A stretch of DNA of 47,932 nt, from assembly GCA_013816485.1 (NCBI GenBank), contig JACDEI010000040.1, forward strand, positions 1 to 47,932. The letters are read 5' to 3'. Below the pieces are notes generated by a model. The model saw only the letters and a program-made list of their open reading frames with translations. It ran no database searches and was not told where the DNA came from. Shown here in pieces: positions 38,593 to 46,905 of this stretch. Numbering within the stretch: position 1 is the first letter of the stretch; each line of letters opens with the position of its first letter. Source of the stretch: Planctomycetota bacterium (GTDB taxonomy: Bacteria > Planctomycetota > UBA11346). The position numbers and the translations under genes were made by a program.

Positions 38593-39762
38593 ATGACCAT
38601 GAACCAGCAGCAGAACCCATCGGATCAGCACGACTCCGGACTCCGGACTCCGGACTCCGGACCGTCAAAATACATCCACCCGCTGACCATCGGCACGCTC
38701 AGATTGGAGAACAATCTCTGCCTCGCGCCGATGGCCGGGTTCACCAACGTCGCCTTCCGACTGATTGCCAAAGAAGTCGGTGGCTGCGGGCTGGTCGCGA
38801 GCGAGATGGTCGCCGCCATCGGACCAAGCCAGCACGGTGCGCATGAACGCTTCCGCGTGCTGACCCAGAACGTCGCGGCGGAGAAACCGCTGGCGATGCA
38901 GGTTTATGGTCGCGACCCGGAGATGTGCGGTGCCACCGCCGCAATGCTCGACCAGGCCGGTGCTGATATCATCGATCTCAACTGCGGCTGTCCGGTGAAG
39001 AAAGCCAAACAATCCGGTTGCGGCGTGGCGCTGATGAGGGAACCGGAACTGGTCGGTCGTATCATCAAAGCCATGAGCCAAGCGACCAGCAAACCGGTGA
39101 CGGTGAAGATGCGCCTCGGCTTCGACGCCAACAACCGCACCATGATCGAGGTCGCCACCGCCGCGGTGGAGAACGGCGCGCAGGCGGTGTTCGTTCATGC
39201 ACGCACCGGCGAATCGAAACACGGCACCGCCGTCGATCTCAGCGGTCTGGCCGAGGTCAAACAGGCGATGACGAAACTGCGCGGTCCGCAGTTCCCGGTG
39301 ATCGCCAACGGTTCGATGGAGACCGCCGCCGCCATCCGCCTGGCCAAGGACGAGGCCGGCGCTGATGGCTACCAGATCGGTCGTGCCGCCTGTGGCGATC
39401 CGTGGTTGTTCCGCAACCTCATCGCCGAACTCACCGGCATGCCGCTCTACCAGCCGTCCTACGATGAACGCCGGACGCTGCTGCTGCGGCATTTCGATCT
39501 GATCACCGAACTGTTCGGCGAACAACGCGGCACGCGCGTCATGCGCAAATACACCTTCTTCTACTGCAATGGCCTGCCTGGAGTCCGCCGTTTCCGCGAC
39601 CGCTTCTGCCGCATGGCCGACCGCACCGAGTTCATCCAGGTGGTTGACGACTTCTTCACCAACCTGCGCGCCGGTCGCCATGCGGAGGGGGACATCGCCG
39701 AACACCTGACGTTGTTCGACAAGGGCGGTCAGGGTGATGAGGGCACCGGAGAAGATCACTGA
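38593..39762 (+). CDS. dusB: tRNA-dihydrouridine synthase (DusB-like)
   Basis: This 389-residue FMN TIM-barrel enzyme reduces uridine to dihydrouridine in tRNA D-loops. The usual motifs are present: LAPMAGFTNVAFRL, the catalytic-Cys loop NCGCPVKKAKQSGCG, TVKMRLGFD and the FMN phosphate-binding QIGRAACGDPWLF. Compared with DusB it has about 30 extra N-terminal residues before the first barrel strand. Part of that extension (DSGLRTPDSG) is translated from a 7-bp repeat at 38632-38662. Starts at 38593 or 38599 are possible, neither with a good Shine-Dalgarno sequence, and no ATG follows until the conserved APMAG. An upstream in-frame ATG at 38527 would read through another heptamer repeat. Confidence 0.92.
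   Translation: MTMNQQQNPSDQHDSGLRTPDSGPSKYIHPLTIGTLRLENNLCLAPMAGFTNVAFRLIAKEVGGCGLVASEMVAAIGPSQHGAHERFRVLTQNVAAEKPLAMQVYGRDPEMCGATAAMLDQAGADIIDLNCGCPVKKAKQSGCGVALMREPELVGRIIKAMSQATSKPVTVKMRLGFDANNRTMIEVATAAVENGAQAVFVHARTGESKHGTAVDLSGLAEVKQAMTKLRGPQFPVIANGSMETAAAIRLAKDEAGADGYQIGRAACGDPWLFRNLIAELTGMPLYQPSYDERRTLLLRHFDLITELFGEQRGTRVMRKYTFFYCNGLPGVRRFRDRFCRMADRTEFIQVVDDFFTNLRAGRHAEGDIAEHLTLFDKGGQGDEGTGEDH
38632..38662. repeat. 7-bp tandem repeat GACTCCG x4.4 inside dus
   Basis: Four exact copies of GACTCCG plus GAC lie inside the N-terminal coding part of the dihydrouridine synthase gene. Because the unit is not a multiple of three, a gain or loss of one copy would shift the frame after the first 13 codons. 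Confidence 0.9.
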
Positions 39763-39787
39763 GCACACCGCCAGCGGTGCGGTGTGC
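39763..39787. terminator. Hairpin after dus
   Basis: A 9-bp stem, GCACACCGC pairing with GCGGTGTGC around a 7-nt loop, begins at the base after the dus stop codon. It lacks a T tract, so it may be a weak terminator or an mRNA 3'-end stabiliser. Confidence 0.45.
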
Positions 39788-39833
39788 GCCGTCCCCGCTG
39801 CGGGTCCGCTCTGGCCACCCTGGCGTCCGCCCT

Positions 39834-39858
39834 ATGCTCCCGCGCCTCCTGGGAGCAT
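39834..39858 (+). promoter_or_regulatory. RBS-covering hairpin of ychF
   Basis: ATGCTCCC (39834-39841) can pair perfectly with GGGAGCAT (39851-39858) across a 9-nt loop. The 3' arm contains the Shine-Dalgarno sequence GGGAG, and the ychF ATG follows 2 nt later at 39861. Folding would hide the ribosome-binding site. Confidence 0.55.
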
Positions 39859-39860
39859 CC

Positions 39861-40958
39861 ATGGGTTTCAACTGCGGTATCGTCGGCCTGCCGAACGTCG
39901 GCAAGAGCACCATCTTCAACGCCCTGACCCAGACCCAGGCGGCGCAGGCGGCGAACTATCCGTTCTGCACCATCGAACCGAACACGGGCATGGTCACCGT
40001 ACCCGATGCACGGCTGTGGGTGCTCAAGGACATCGCCAAGACCGACAAGGTCATCCCCACGCAGATCGAACTGGTCGACATCGCCGGCCTGGTGAAGGGC
40101 GCGTCAAAGGGCGAAGGTAAGGGCAACGAGTTCCTCTCCGCGATCAAAAACGTCGACGCCATCCTGCACGTGGTGCGTTGCTTCGATGAGCCGAACGTCA
40201 TCCACGTCGACGGCAGCGTCAATCCGGTGCGCGACATTGAGGTCATCGATCTGGAACTGATCCTCAAAGATTTCGATACCGCCAAGGCCAAGCTTGAACG
40301 CTGTTCCAAGCGTAAGCAACTCGACAAGGAAGCCGCGGCCGCTGTCCCCACCCTGCAGAAAGTGCTCGACGGTTTCGAGGCCGGCAAGCCGGCGCGTGCG
40401 CTCGACCTGACGCCTGAAGAAAAAGCCCACATCGCTGACTGCCACCTCATCACCGCCAAACCGATGCTGTTTGTCTGCAACGTACTCGAAGGCGACATCG
40501 CCACCAACGGAAACAAACACAGCGCCGCCGTAGAGGCGCACGCAGCCAAGGTCGGTTCGCGTGCGATCCTGATTTCCGGCAAGATCGAGGAGGAGCTCTG
40601 TCAGCTGCCGGCGGACGACAAGAAATCCTTCATGGCCGACCTCGGCATGACCGAACCCGGCGTCGACCGTCTAGTGCGCGCTGGTTATGATCTGCTTGGC
40701 CTCGCCACGTATTTCACTGCCGGGGTGAAAGAAGTCCGCGCTTGGCAGATATCCAAGGGCATGAAGGCACCGCAGGCAGCCGCCGTCATCCATACCGATT
40801 TCGAAAAAGGATTCGTCCGCGCTGAGACCGCGAGCTACGACGACTACGTGAAGTACAACGGTGAGAAGGGCTGCAAGGAAGTCGGCAAGCTGCGCGCCGA
40901 AGGCAAGGATTACGTGGTGCAGGACGGCGACGTCATGCACTTCCTGGTCAACAAGTGA
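39861..40958 (+). CDS. ychF: YchF/OLA1-family GTPase/ATPase
   Basis: This is a 365-residue Obg-related P-loop NTPase that binds ribosomes and in the family prefers ATP. The G1 loop is GLPNVGKST (8-16), the G2 region [10 protein letters not shown], the G3 region [17 protein letters not shown] and the C-terminal TGS domain runs from about 280 ([13 protein letters not shown] to [11 protein letters not shown]). The start at 39861 is supported by GGGAG 5 nt upstream and the canonical [11 protein letters not shown] opening; the in-frame extension to 39777 is not used. A hairpin covers the ribosome-binding site. It follows dus with 98 bp between. Confidence 0.96.
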   Translation: MGFNCGIVGLPNVGKSTIFNALTQTQAAQAANYPFCTIEPNTGMVTVPDARLWVLKDIAKTDKVIPTQIELVDIAGLVKGASKGEGKGNEFLSAIKNVDAILHVVRCFDEPNVIHVDGSVNPVRDIEVIDLELILKDFDTAKAKLERCSKRKQLDKEAAAAVPTLQKVLDGFEAGKPARALDLTPEEKAHIADCHLITAKPMLFVCNVLEGDIATNGNKHSAAVEAHAAKVGSRAILISGKIEEELCQLPADDKKSFMADLGMTEPGVDRLVRAGYDLLGLATYFTAGVKEVRAWQISKGMKAPQAAAVIHTDFEKGFVRAETASYDDYVKYNGEKGCKEVGKLRAEGKDYVVQDGDVMHFLVNK

Positions 40959-41011
40959 GCGCAGCATGACGATCCCGTGTCCTGTCAGTGATGGCGGTGG
41001 ATCGGCCTTCT

Positions 41012-41661
41012 GCGTCCCGCAGGGACGCATTGGTAATACCCCGGCGTTTCAACGCCGGGTACGGCACGCATCGAGAGGCCAGTCCCGGAGGGACGGCTGA
41101 GCCGTTGGCACGAGGATGGGACACACTTACATTAGCATCCTCGTGCATGTCGTGTTCAGTACCCGGAACCGCCTACCGCAAATCGATTCCGCGTTGGCGG
41201 AACGGCTTCCTGCCTACCTGTGTGGCATCGCCCGTGAGAACGGATTCAAGATCCTCGGTGTCGGTGGCGTAGCGGATCATATCCACGGGTTGCTTTCCCT
41301 TCCAGGATCGATGCCGCCATCGAAGGCGGTTCAACTGCTGAAGGGTGGATCATCGAAGTGGATTCATCAGACGTTCGCAAATCAGCGGCTGTTCGCCTGG
41401 CAGGAGGGTTATGGGGCCTTCAGCGTCGGAATCTCTCAGGTCGACGACACCTTGGTCTATATAGCCAATCAGGCCGATCATCATCGGCAGACGACGTTCC
41501 AGGACGAGTACAGGGCATTCCTCACGCGACACGGGATCACGATCGATGAACACCATGTCTGGGGTTGAAGTTCAGCCGTCCCTCCGGGACTGGCTGGTGT
41601 TTGACGTCATTCACCCGGCGTTGAAACGCCGGGCTATTACCATCGTGTCCCTGCGGGACAC
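41012..41661 (+). mobile_element. IS200/IS605-like HUH transposase element with nested palindromic ends
   Basis: The transposase gene is bracketed by three palindromes in mirror order. Left: GCGTCCCGCAGGGACGC (41012-41028), CCCGGCGTT/AACGCCGGG (41040-41059) and GTCCCGGAGGGACGGCTGA (41082-41100). Right: the exact inverse of the third (41572-41590), CCCGGCGTT/AACGCCGGG (41614-41633) and GTGTCCCTGCGGGACAC (41645-41661). TGGTAATA on the left and TATTACCA on the right are also inverse. Classical IS200/IS605 elements have subterminal hairpins but not a symmetric set like this; the arrangement resembles REP-flanked RAYT loci. Exact ends and target site are not determined. Confidence 0.85.
41116..41568 (+). 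CDS. tnpA: IS200/IS605-family Y1 (HUH) transposase
   Basis: This 150-residue single-strand DNA transposase has the HUH motif H55-I-H57 (VADHIHGLL) and catalytic Tyr115 with Gln119 (TLVYIANQADHH). The Y-x3-Q spacing matches that of characterised IS608 TnpA. Other family blocks are HVVFSTRNR, LKGGSSKWIH and WQEGYGAFSV. The protein appears intact. The ATG has GAGG directly against it, so translation may be weak. No tnpB or IscB-type gene accompanies it. Palindromes flank the gene on both sides, and a gene-less copy of those flanks lies at 31035-31226. Confidence 0.93.
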   Translation: MGHTYISILVHVVFSTRNRLPQIDSALAERLPAYLCGIARENGFKILGVGGVADHIHGLLSLPGSMPPSKAVQLLKGGSSKWIHQTFANQRLFAWQEGYGAFSVGISQVDDTLVYIANQADHHRQTTFQDEYRAFLTRHGITIDEHHVWG

Positions 41662-41724
41662 GGACAACGATCGGGTCGTACGGCGATCCTCGTGGGTCGG
41701 ACTTCTTGGTGACTGGGACATATC

Positions 41725-42966
41725 ATGAATCCCTCCGCACCCGATGACATGTCCGCCTTCGCCGGCGAGATCCAGAAGATGGCTCAGAGTGGGAGCTTCA
41801 ATCCCTTCTCGCTGATCGCGGGCGAAACGCGTTTTCACTCGGTGTTCCTCGCACCGTTTTCTCCGACCCTGCGTGAACACCTCGCGCGGTTCCTGGCCGA
41901 CGGCACCGGGCCGTTGGAGGACGTGGCCAAGTCGCTCCAGAGTCAGGGAGCTTCGGCCGTCGAGGCGCAGGCGCAGGCACGGCAGATGTTCAGCGCAGCG
42001 CAGGGCATGCTGGTGGTGGTGATGGCCGGTGACCACGGGCTGTCGACCATTCCGCAACTGAACTTCGGTCACCTCGAGGACGGTTACTGCGATCATGCGG
42101 TACAGGCCTGTGGTGCGAACTTCCCGGCCGGGCCGGAACTGCGTGCGGCGTTGACCGAACTCAAGGCCAAGGCCATGGGTAACACCGGCTGGCCCAATCT
42201 GATCGCCGGCCCAGGGGCAGGCAGCAAGGTCGATACCTTCTGGCTCGGCCTCGCCGCCATGCTGGTCGAAGGATTGGATGAGGGTTTCACCAGCCTCAAC
42301 GGCGCGGGCTTCGAACGGGTGCGCGATCTGGCGCATTGGATCGGCGCCGCCATTCGCGACAGCAGCCGCGACAGCGGCAAGAAACTCGATGAGGATGCCG
42401 CGGTGCTCACCGCACGTTGCCACTTGGTGGCGGGTGAAGCTGAAGCGGCTGCCGGGTGCCTGGATCATCTGCTGACCGAAGACGCCGACGCCGACGGTCT
42501 CGCAGAGTTGGTCGTCCATTTGAGTGACGCGGCAATACGTCAGGGCATTCCGGTGCCCGCGGCGGCGTGGCTCGACACCTTCATCCCCAAGTTCGAACAG
42601 CTCTTCGGCACCTGCTACGAACTGCGCATAGCCCGCTTCAAACTCCTGGCCGCAGCTGCGGTGCCGACCGAACGTCTGCTCGATGCCGCCAACCAGCTCT
42701 TCGCCGCCAACAAGAAATCGGCGCGCCAGGATCTGACACGTGAACCGATCTGGCGCGTGGTGGTTGCTCCCGATGCGAACCTGGAGACCGCCGCCGCCGC
42801 CGAACTGATCGGCAAGCCCGCGACGTTTGTCGCCAAACGCTTGGAACAGGGGACCATCCCGTTCCATCGCCAAGTCGTCGCCGGTCAGCCGGATCATGTC
42901 CGCATTCCCGAAGCCGCATTGAAATCGTGGTTGGCGGTGATGCAGGCGCACAAGCTGCTGGATTGA
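41725..42966 (+). CDS. Uncharacterised protein with C-terminal excisionase-like HTH
   Basis: I do not recognise the first 350 of 413 residues, which are mainly helical and soluble (for example WLGLAAMLVEGLDEGF, AVLTARCHLVAGEAEAA). The last 60 residues match the pattern of HTH_17/excisionase or MerR-like DNA-binding domains: an AAELIGKPATFVAKRL helix-turn-helix, a short wing (GTIPFHRQVV) and RIPEAALKSWL. In typical members this domain reads roughly AAELLGVSxxTVYRLIxxGxLPAxRVG..RIP. A DNA-binding or adaptor role is inference. The ATG at 41725 starts 63 bp after the transposase element; an internal ATG lies at 41749. Confidence 0.7.
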   Translation: MNPSAPDDMSAFAGEIQKMAQSGSFNPFSLIAGETRFHSVFLAPFSPTLREHLARFLADGTGPLEDVAKSLQSQGASAVEAQAQARQMFSAAQGMLVVVMAGDHGLSTIPQLNFGHLEDGYCDHAVQACGANFPAGPELRAALTELKAKAMGNTGWPNLIAGPGAGSKVDTFWLGLAAMLVEGLDEGFTSLNGAGFERVRDLAHWIGAAIRDSSRDSGKKLDEDAAVLTARCHLVAGEAEAAAGCLDHLLTEDADADGLAELVVHLSDAAIRQGIPVPAAAWLDTFIPKFEQLFGTCYELRIARFKLLAAAAVPTERLLDAANQLFAANKKSARQDLTREPIWRVVVAPDANLETAAAAELIGKPATFVAKRLEQGTIPFHRQVVAGQPDHVRIPEAALKSWLAVMQAHKLLD

Positions 42967-43017
42967 GGCGGCGGACGTCCAGGCAGCACGGAAGCGCTGG
43001 GACAGTAGGATGATGTG

Positions 43018-44367
43018 ATGATGCGTGCGCTCGCTCTCCTTCTGGTTCTCAGTGCAACGATCGTGGGCGCAGAACGTCCCGAGCCACGCATGTCCTTCCT
43101 CGACAACGGCACGGTGAAGATCGGTGCCGATCTGGCGCTGGGTGGAGCGATCACTTGGCTGTCGCACAAGGAGCGGCCGGACAACCTGATCAACAGCCAT
43201 GACCTCGGGCGACAGATCCAGATGTCGCATTACTCTGGACCGGTGCCATTTCACCCGGAGGGGGCCACGCTCAAGCCGGAGTGGCGCACCATCGGCTGGA
43301 ATCCGATCCAGACCGGTGATGTGTTCGGTCATCCCTCACGGGTGTTGGAGCATCACAACGACGGCAACCAACTGTACGTGAAGTGCGTGCCGATGCATTG
43401 GCCGCTCGACAACGTCCCAGGGGAGTGCGTTTTCGAGATCTGGACCACGCTCGATGGACCGACGGTGATCATGCGCTTCCGCGCCACCAACGCGCGCCCG
43501 GATCAGACACTATATCCAGCGCGCAATCAGGAGCTGCCGGCGGTCTATGTGATCTCGGCGCTGCATCGCTTCATGTCCTACACCGGCGAACGTCCGTTCA
43601 CCGGTGGTGACCTCACACACGTCACCAATGATTTCCATAAACCCTGGCCATGGACCGAGCAGACCTGCACCGAATCGTGGGCGGCACTGGTCGGCGATGA
43701 CGACTGGGGCGTCGGTGTCGCCAGTGGCGACAATTGCGACAATTGCGACATTTGCATCTTCCACGGTGGTCTGTTCGGCAAGGCGGGGTCGCGTGAGGTG
43801 CGGGACAGCCCGACGACCTACTTGGCACCAGTGCGGAAAGAGGTGTTCGATCACGACATCGTCTACGACTACACGACCGTGATGACGCTGGGAACCTTGG
43901 CGGAAATCCGCGCACGATTGACCGCACGGGCGGTGCGCGAGCTGCCGACGTGGGCTTTTGCCAACGGTCGCAGTCACTGGTACGTCATTGGTGGGGTTGA
44001 TGGCGGTCTGCCACGCGACGGTCTGTGGACCATCCCGTGCGAGCAAGGCATGCCATCGCTGATTGGACCAGTGCGTTGCTGGCGTGCGGAGGATGCAGCA
44101 GAGATCGCCATCGAGGCCTCGTGGAATGGTCCCGCCGAACCCGCACGACTGCGCTGGCGGTGCCTGGGTGACCGGGATTTCAGCGACGAACGCAGCGTGC
44201 CGTTCACCATTCCAGCGGATGGGATGCTCAACCGTGTGGTGGTGCCCTTGGCGGCACACCCCGCCTACCAGGGGCTGATCACGGGTTTGCGCATCGACCC
44301 GCCACCCGGTCGCCAGCCGCAGGCACGCCTGACCCTGCGTGCGGTAGTGGTGCAGCGTGGACGCTAG
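43018..44367 (+). CDS. Secreted protein of unknown function, probable carbohydrate-related beta-sandwich
   Basis: This 449-residue protein has a signal peptide (MMRALALLLVLSATIVGA). The mature part has alternating beta strands with motifs such as GGAITWLSH, LINSHDLGRQIQMSHYSG and EHHNDGNQLYVKC, which recall mutarotase-like or polysaccharide-processing beta-sandwich proteins; I cannot name the family with certainty. A 9-bp tandem repeat at 43729-43755 encodes a local Cys-x2-Cys-x2-Cys run (DNCDNCDIC). The ATG at 43018 has AGGA 7 nt upstream; GTG 43015 and ATG 43021 are alternatives. It has no enzyme active-site motif that I recognise. Confidence 0.75.
   Translation: MMRALALLLVLSATIVGAERPEPRMSFLDNGTVKIGADLALGGAITWLSHKERPDNLINSHDLGRQIQMSHYSGPVPFHPEGATLKPEWRTIGWNPIQTGDVFGHPSRVLEHHNDGNQLYVKCVPMHWPLDNVPGECVFEIWTTLDGPTVIMRFRATNARPDQTLYPARNQELPAVYVISALHRFMSYTGERPFTGGDLTHVTNDFHKPWPWTEQTCTESWAALVGDDDWGVGVASGDNCDNCDICIFHGGLFGKAGSREVRDSPTTYLAPVRKEVFDHDIVYDYTTVMTLGTLAEIRARLTARAVRELPTWAFANGRSHWYVIGGVDGGLPRDGLWTIPCEQGMPSLIGPVRCWRAEDAAEIAIEASWNGPAEPARLRWRCLGDRDFSDERSVPFTIPADGMLNRVVVPLAAHPAYQGLITGLRIDPPPGRQPQARLTLRAVVVQRGR
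43729..43755. repeat. 9-bp tandem repeat GACAATTGC x3
   Basis: There are two exact copies and a third with one mismatch (GACATTTGC). They lie in frame in the secreted-protein gene and encode DNC-DNC-DIC. Confidence 0.85.
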
Positions 44368-44416
44368 GCGTTGCCGGCCACTGGCCGCCGACACCTTTCC
44401 ATCCTAGCATCCATCC

Positions 44417-45823
44417 ATGCAGCCGTTCCGTCCCCGCTGGCCTGATCGATCCGGCGTGATCGTCGCGATCGCTGGCACGGGTGTCGGCATGCTGCTCTGT
44501 CGTCCGGCGGGTTTGGTGCCGGATGGTCCTGGGCTGGTGGCGTGGGTGGTTGCGGTGTTCCTACTCGCCATCCCGTTCGTGGTGCTCGAACTCGGCACCG
44601 GTGCGATCTACCAGGACAGCCTGGGCGAGAGCTGCCGCAAGGCGGGCAAACACTGGGAGCTGGTGGGCTGGCTTGCCACCGGTGCCGCCGTGCTGGCGAT
44701 GCTGCTGCTGGTGATGACGGCGGGGCACTTGGCGTTGGCGGGTTACGACGGGCTGCTGGCGGCGATCGCCGATCAGCCGAGCCCGTGGGTGGCCAACGCC
44801 GCCGATACCGTCGCGCCACGTGGCGGCGGTGAGTTGGTCGCCGTCGCCGCGGTGCTGGGCGTGGTGCAGTTCCGCCTCTGGCGTGGTGCGCCGGCGATCG
44901 CCCGATCCGGGGTGATCATGGCCACCATCGCCTTCACCGGTTTGGTACTGGTCGGTGGTTCGTTACTGCTGCATCCAGGAGCGATGGATGGACTCAGCAG
45001 ACTGCTCAGCGCCGGGCCGGGCGGCTGGCGTGCGCTGGGCACCATCGAACCGTGGCTCGGTGCGGTCATCACGGTGCTGGTCGGTTGGGCCTGTGGCACC
45101 GGTGCGGTGACGGCGTACGGCAGCTACCTCAACCGTTCGACCGATGCCATCGGCATCGGTGCGATCGCGGTGCTGGCAGGCGCATTGGGCCACGTGCTGT
45201 TGTTGGCGGTGCTGGCCATCGGCAGTGGGGTGATCGTGGCGGATGGCAGCCACGATCAGGGCACCAGGTTGCCGGAATCCCTGATCGGTGTCGCCGCGGC
45301 GCTGGCCAACTGCGGTCTGCCAACCTGGTGGGCCGGCATCCTGCTGGCGGTCTGGTTCATCGCCCTGCTCGCACTCGCCATCCCGGCGCTGTTGGCGATG
45401 AGCGAAGTGCTGGTCTCGGCGGTGGTCGACAAGTTCGCCCTGCCACGTGAGCGGGTGGTGCCGGCCGTGGGTCTGGTGTTGTTCTTCCTCACCGCAGTGT
45501 TGCTGAGCGATCCGCAGGCGGCGACGTGGTGTTTCCATGGACTGGTGTGGGTGTTGTCGCTGGCGTTGATCGGGCAGGTGGCGTGCAGCGTGGCGGCGAT
45601 CCGGCTCGATGCGGTGGCGCGTCATCTGAATGCCTACTCGGCGTTCCACCTTGGTTGGGCTTGGCGTCTGGCGGTGGGGGGCTTGATGCCACTCGCCGCC
45701 GTCGGCGTCCTGGTGATGCATGGCCTGCGTGATCCGGTGGCCGCCACCACCGGTGGCGCCATCGCGATCGGTGTGCTGGTGGCGGCGGTGGCAATGGTGC
45801 GACTGAGCGGGAGGAAGTCGTGA
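44417..45823 (+). CDS. Divergent SNF/NSS-family sodium-coupled transporter
   Basis: This 468-residue protein has about 11 hydrophobic helices. The start WPDRSGVIVAIAGTGVGM corresponds to the NSS signature (W-x-SR-x-G-x-I-L-A-x-x-G-x-x-V-G-x-G-N). The WRFP part has decayed to LLCRPAGLV, so the unwound TM1 Na+/substrate site is altered. AYGSYLNRSTD fits the family TM6-7 block. The substrate is unknown, probably an amino acid or similar compound. The downstream gene overlaps by 4 bp (GTGA), so the two-TM protein that follows may be a partner. Confidence 0.78.
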   Translation: MQPFRPRWPDRSGVIVAIAGTGVGMLLCRPAGLVPDGPGLVAWVVAVFLLAIPFVVLELGTGAIYQDSLGESCRKAGKHWELVGWLATGAAVLAMLLLVMTAGHLALAGYDGLLAAIADQPSPWVANAADTVAPRGGGELVAVAAVLGVVQFRLWRGAPAIARSGVIMATIAFTGLVLVGGSLLLHPGAMDGLSRLLSAGPGGWRALGTIEPWLGAVITVLVGWACGTGAVTAYGSYLNRSTDAIGIGAIAVLAGALGHVLLLAVLAIGSGVIVADGSHDQGTRLPESLIGVAAALANCGLPTWWAGILLAVWFIALLALAIPALLAMSEVLVSAVVDKFALPRERVVPAVGLVLFFLTAVLLSDPQAATWCFHGLVWVLSLALIGQVACSVAAIRLDAVARHLNAYSAFHLGWAWRLAVGGLMPLAAVGVLVMHGLRDPVAATTGGAIAIGVLVAAVAMVRLSGRKS

Positions 45824-46905
45824 AGGCGCGGCGGCTGATCCTAGTGCTGCAGATGCTGGCCCTGTTGCTGATCGGCGTGCTGGTGATCGGTGCGGCGGGC
45901 AATCGCGCCCGGGCGAATGCCCTGACCTCCTTCGCCGCCTACCGCGCATCGTGGCCGGATGCCTGGCGTGCGCCGGTGGAACATCGGGCGGTCGAGGTGC
46001 TCGCGCGCCTGCTGACGGCCCCGGATACCGATCCCGAACTGGTCCGCGCGGCGATGGGCGTCATGCGCGAGAGCGGCAGTTGGCCGGCGATGGCCGATAC
46101 CATCCGTGGCCAGTTGCGCGGGGTGCTCGACGCCTACCTCGCCGGTGGTGAAGGCGGGCAGCGCAGCCGCCTCGCCTGGGAGTTGTTTGCGCTCAGCCAG
46201 CCGCCGGATCTCGAATCCTACCGTGAGCGTATAATCGCCCTGGGTGGTGAACGCGGCGCGCAGGCTGACGCCTTGCGGCTGTCCGCCGAACGTTTGCGGC
46301 AAGCGACGGCCACGGAGGCGTTCGATGCCGCGTTGGACGACCTCACCGCGGACTGGGAACGTTTGCTGATGCCACAGGACGGACGTCCGTTGCCGTGGTT
46401 GGCGCGGCAATCAGCAGTGGTGGCCGATGCCGAGCAGTTAGCGCAGGAGGCGTTGTCCTATCAAAGACGCCTGCTGCTCGAACCCTACGGAGTCAAACGC
46501 GAGGCCTCCTATGGCATGATGCAACCCGACCCTGGGATGATCGACTGGCTCGATACCCAGGCTCGGACGGTGAACGCCAATGAACCTGGGCGGCGCGAGC
46601 GCCTGGAGCGTGTCGCCGCCCTATTGAACGACCACCCGGCGGAGGGCGACGAGGAACCTGTGGTGCAGGTCGCCACGCGTATCGTGCTGCGGCACCACGT
46701 CCTGCCGTGGCCGGCGCTCGGCCTCGGGCTTGCCGTGCTGTTGGTGCTGGTCGGTGGCCTGGGGCGCGCCTTGCTGCGTCTGCGCCGCGGCCCACTGCCG
46801 ATCGATGTGAACGCCGAGACTATGGAAAACGTCGAGCCGATCGATCTCGATACGGATGCCGAGACCAAAAGCCGGTCATCGGCGTCGATCACTGACGTTG
46901 GGTGA
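45820..46905 (+). CDS. Uncharacterised two-TM protein coupled to the SNF transporter
   Basis: The 361 residues contain an N-terminal helix (ILVLQMLALLLIGVLVIGA), a largely helical region of about 250 residues, and a second helix near 284-304 (PWPALGLGLAVLLVLVGGL), followed by an acidic 45-residue cytoplasmic tail (ENVEPIDLDTDAETKS). The topology predicts the helical region in the periplasm. It starts with GTG at 45820 inside the upstream stop (GTGA) with GGAGG 5 nt before, a clear case of translational coupling. No family is recognised. Confidence 0.7.
   Translation: MKARRLILVLQMLALLLIGVLVIGAAGNRARANALTSFAAYRASWPDAWRAPVEHRAVEVLARLLTAPDTDPELVRAAMGVMRESGSWPAMADTIRGQLRGVLDAYLAGGEGGQRSRLAWELFALSQPPDLESYRERIIALGGERGAQADALRLSAERLRQATATEAFDAALDDLTADWERLLMPQDGRPLPWLARQSAVVADAEQLAQEALSYQRRLLLEPYGVKREASYGMMQPDPGMIDWLDTQARTVNANEPGRRERLERVAALLNDHPAEGDEEPVVQVATRIVLRHHVLPWPALGLGLAVLLVLVGGLGRALLRLRRGPLPIDVNAETMENVEPIDLDTDAETKSRSSASITDVG

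Noticed and set aside
37446..38600. 384-residue minus-strand frame opposite the squalene-repeat gene
   Set aside because: It has no family features, and the plus-strand frame has a signal peptide and repeats.
41611..43332. 573-residue minus-strand frame spanning the end of the mobile element and two plus-strand genes
   Set aside because: It crosses the hairpins of the mobile element and two supported plus genes, one with a signal peptide and ribosome-binding site.
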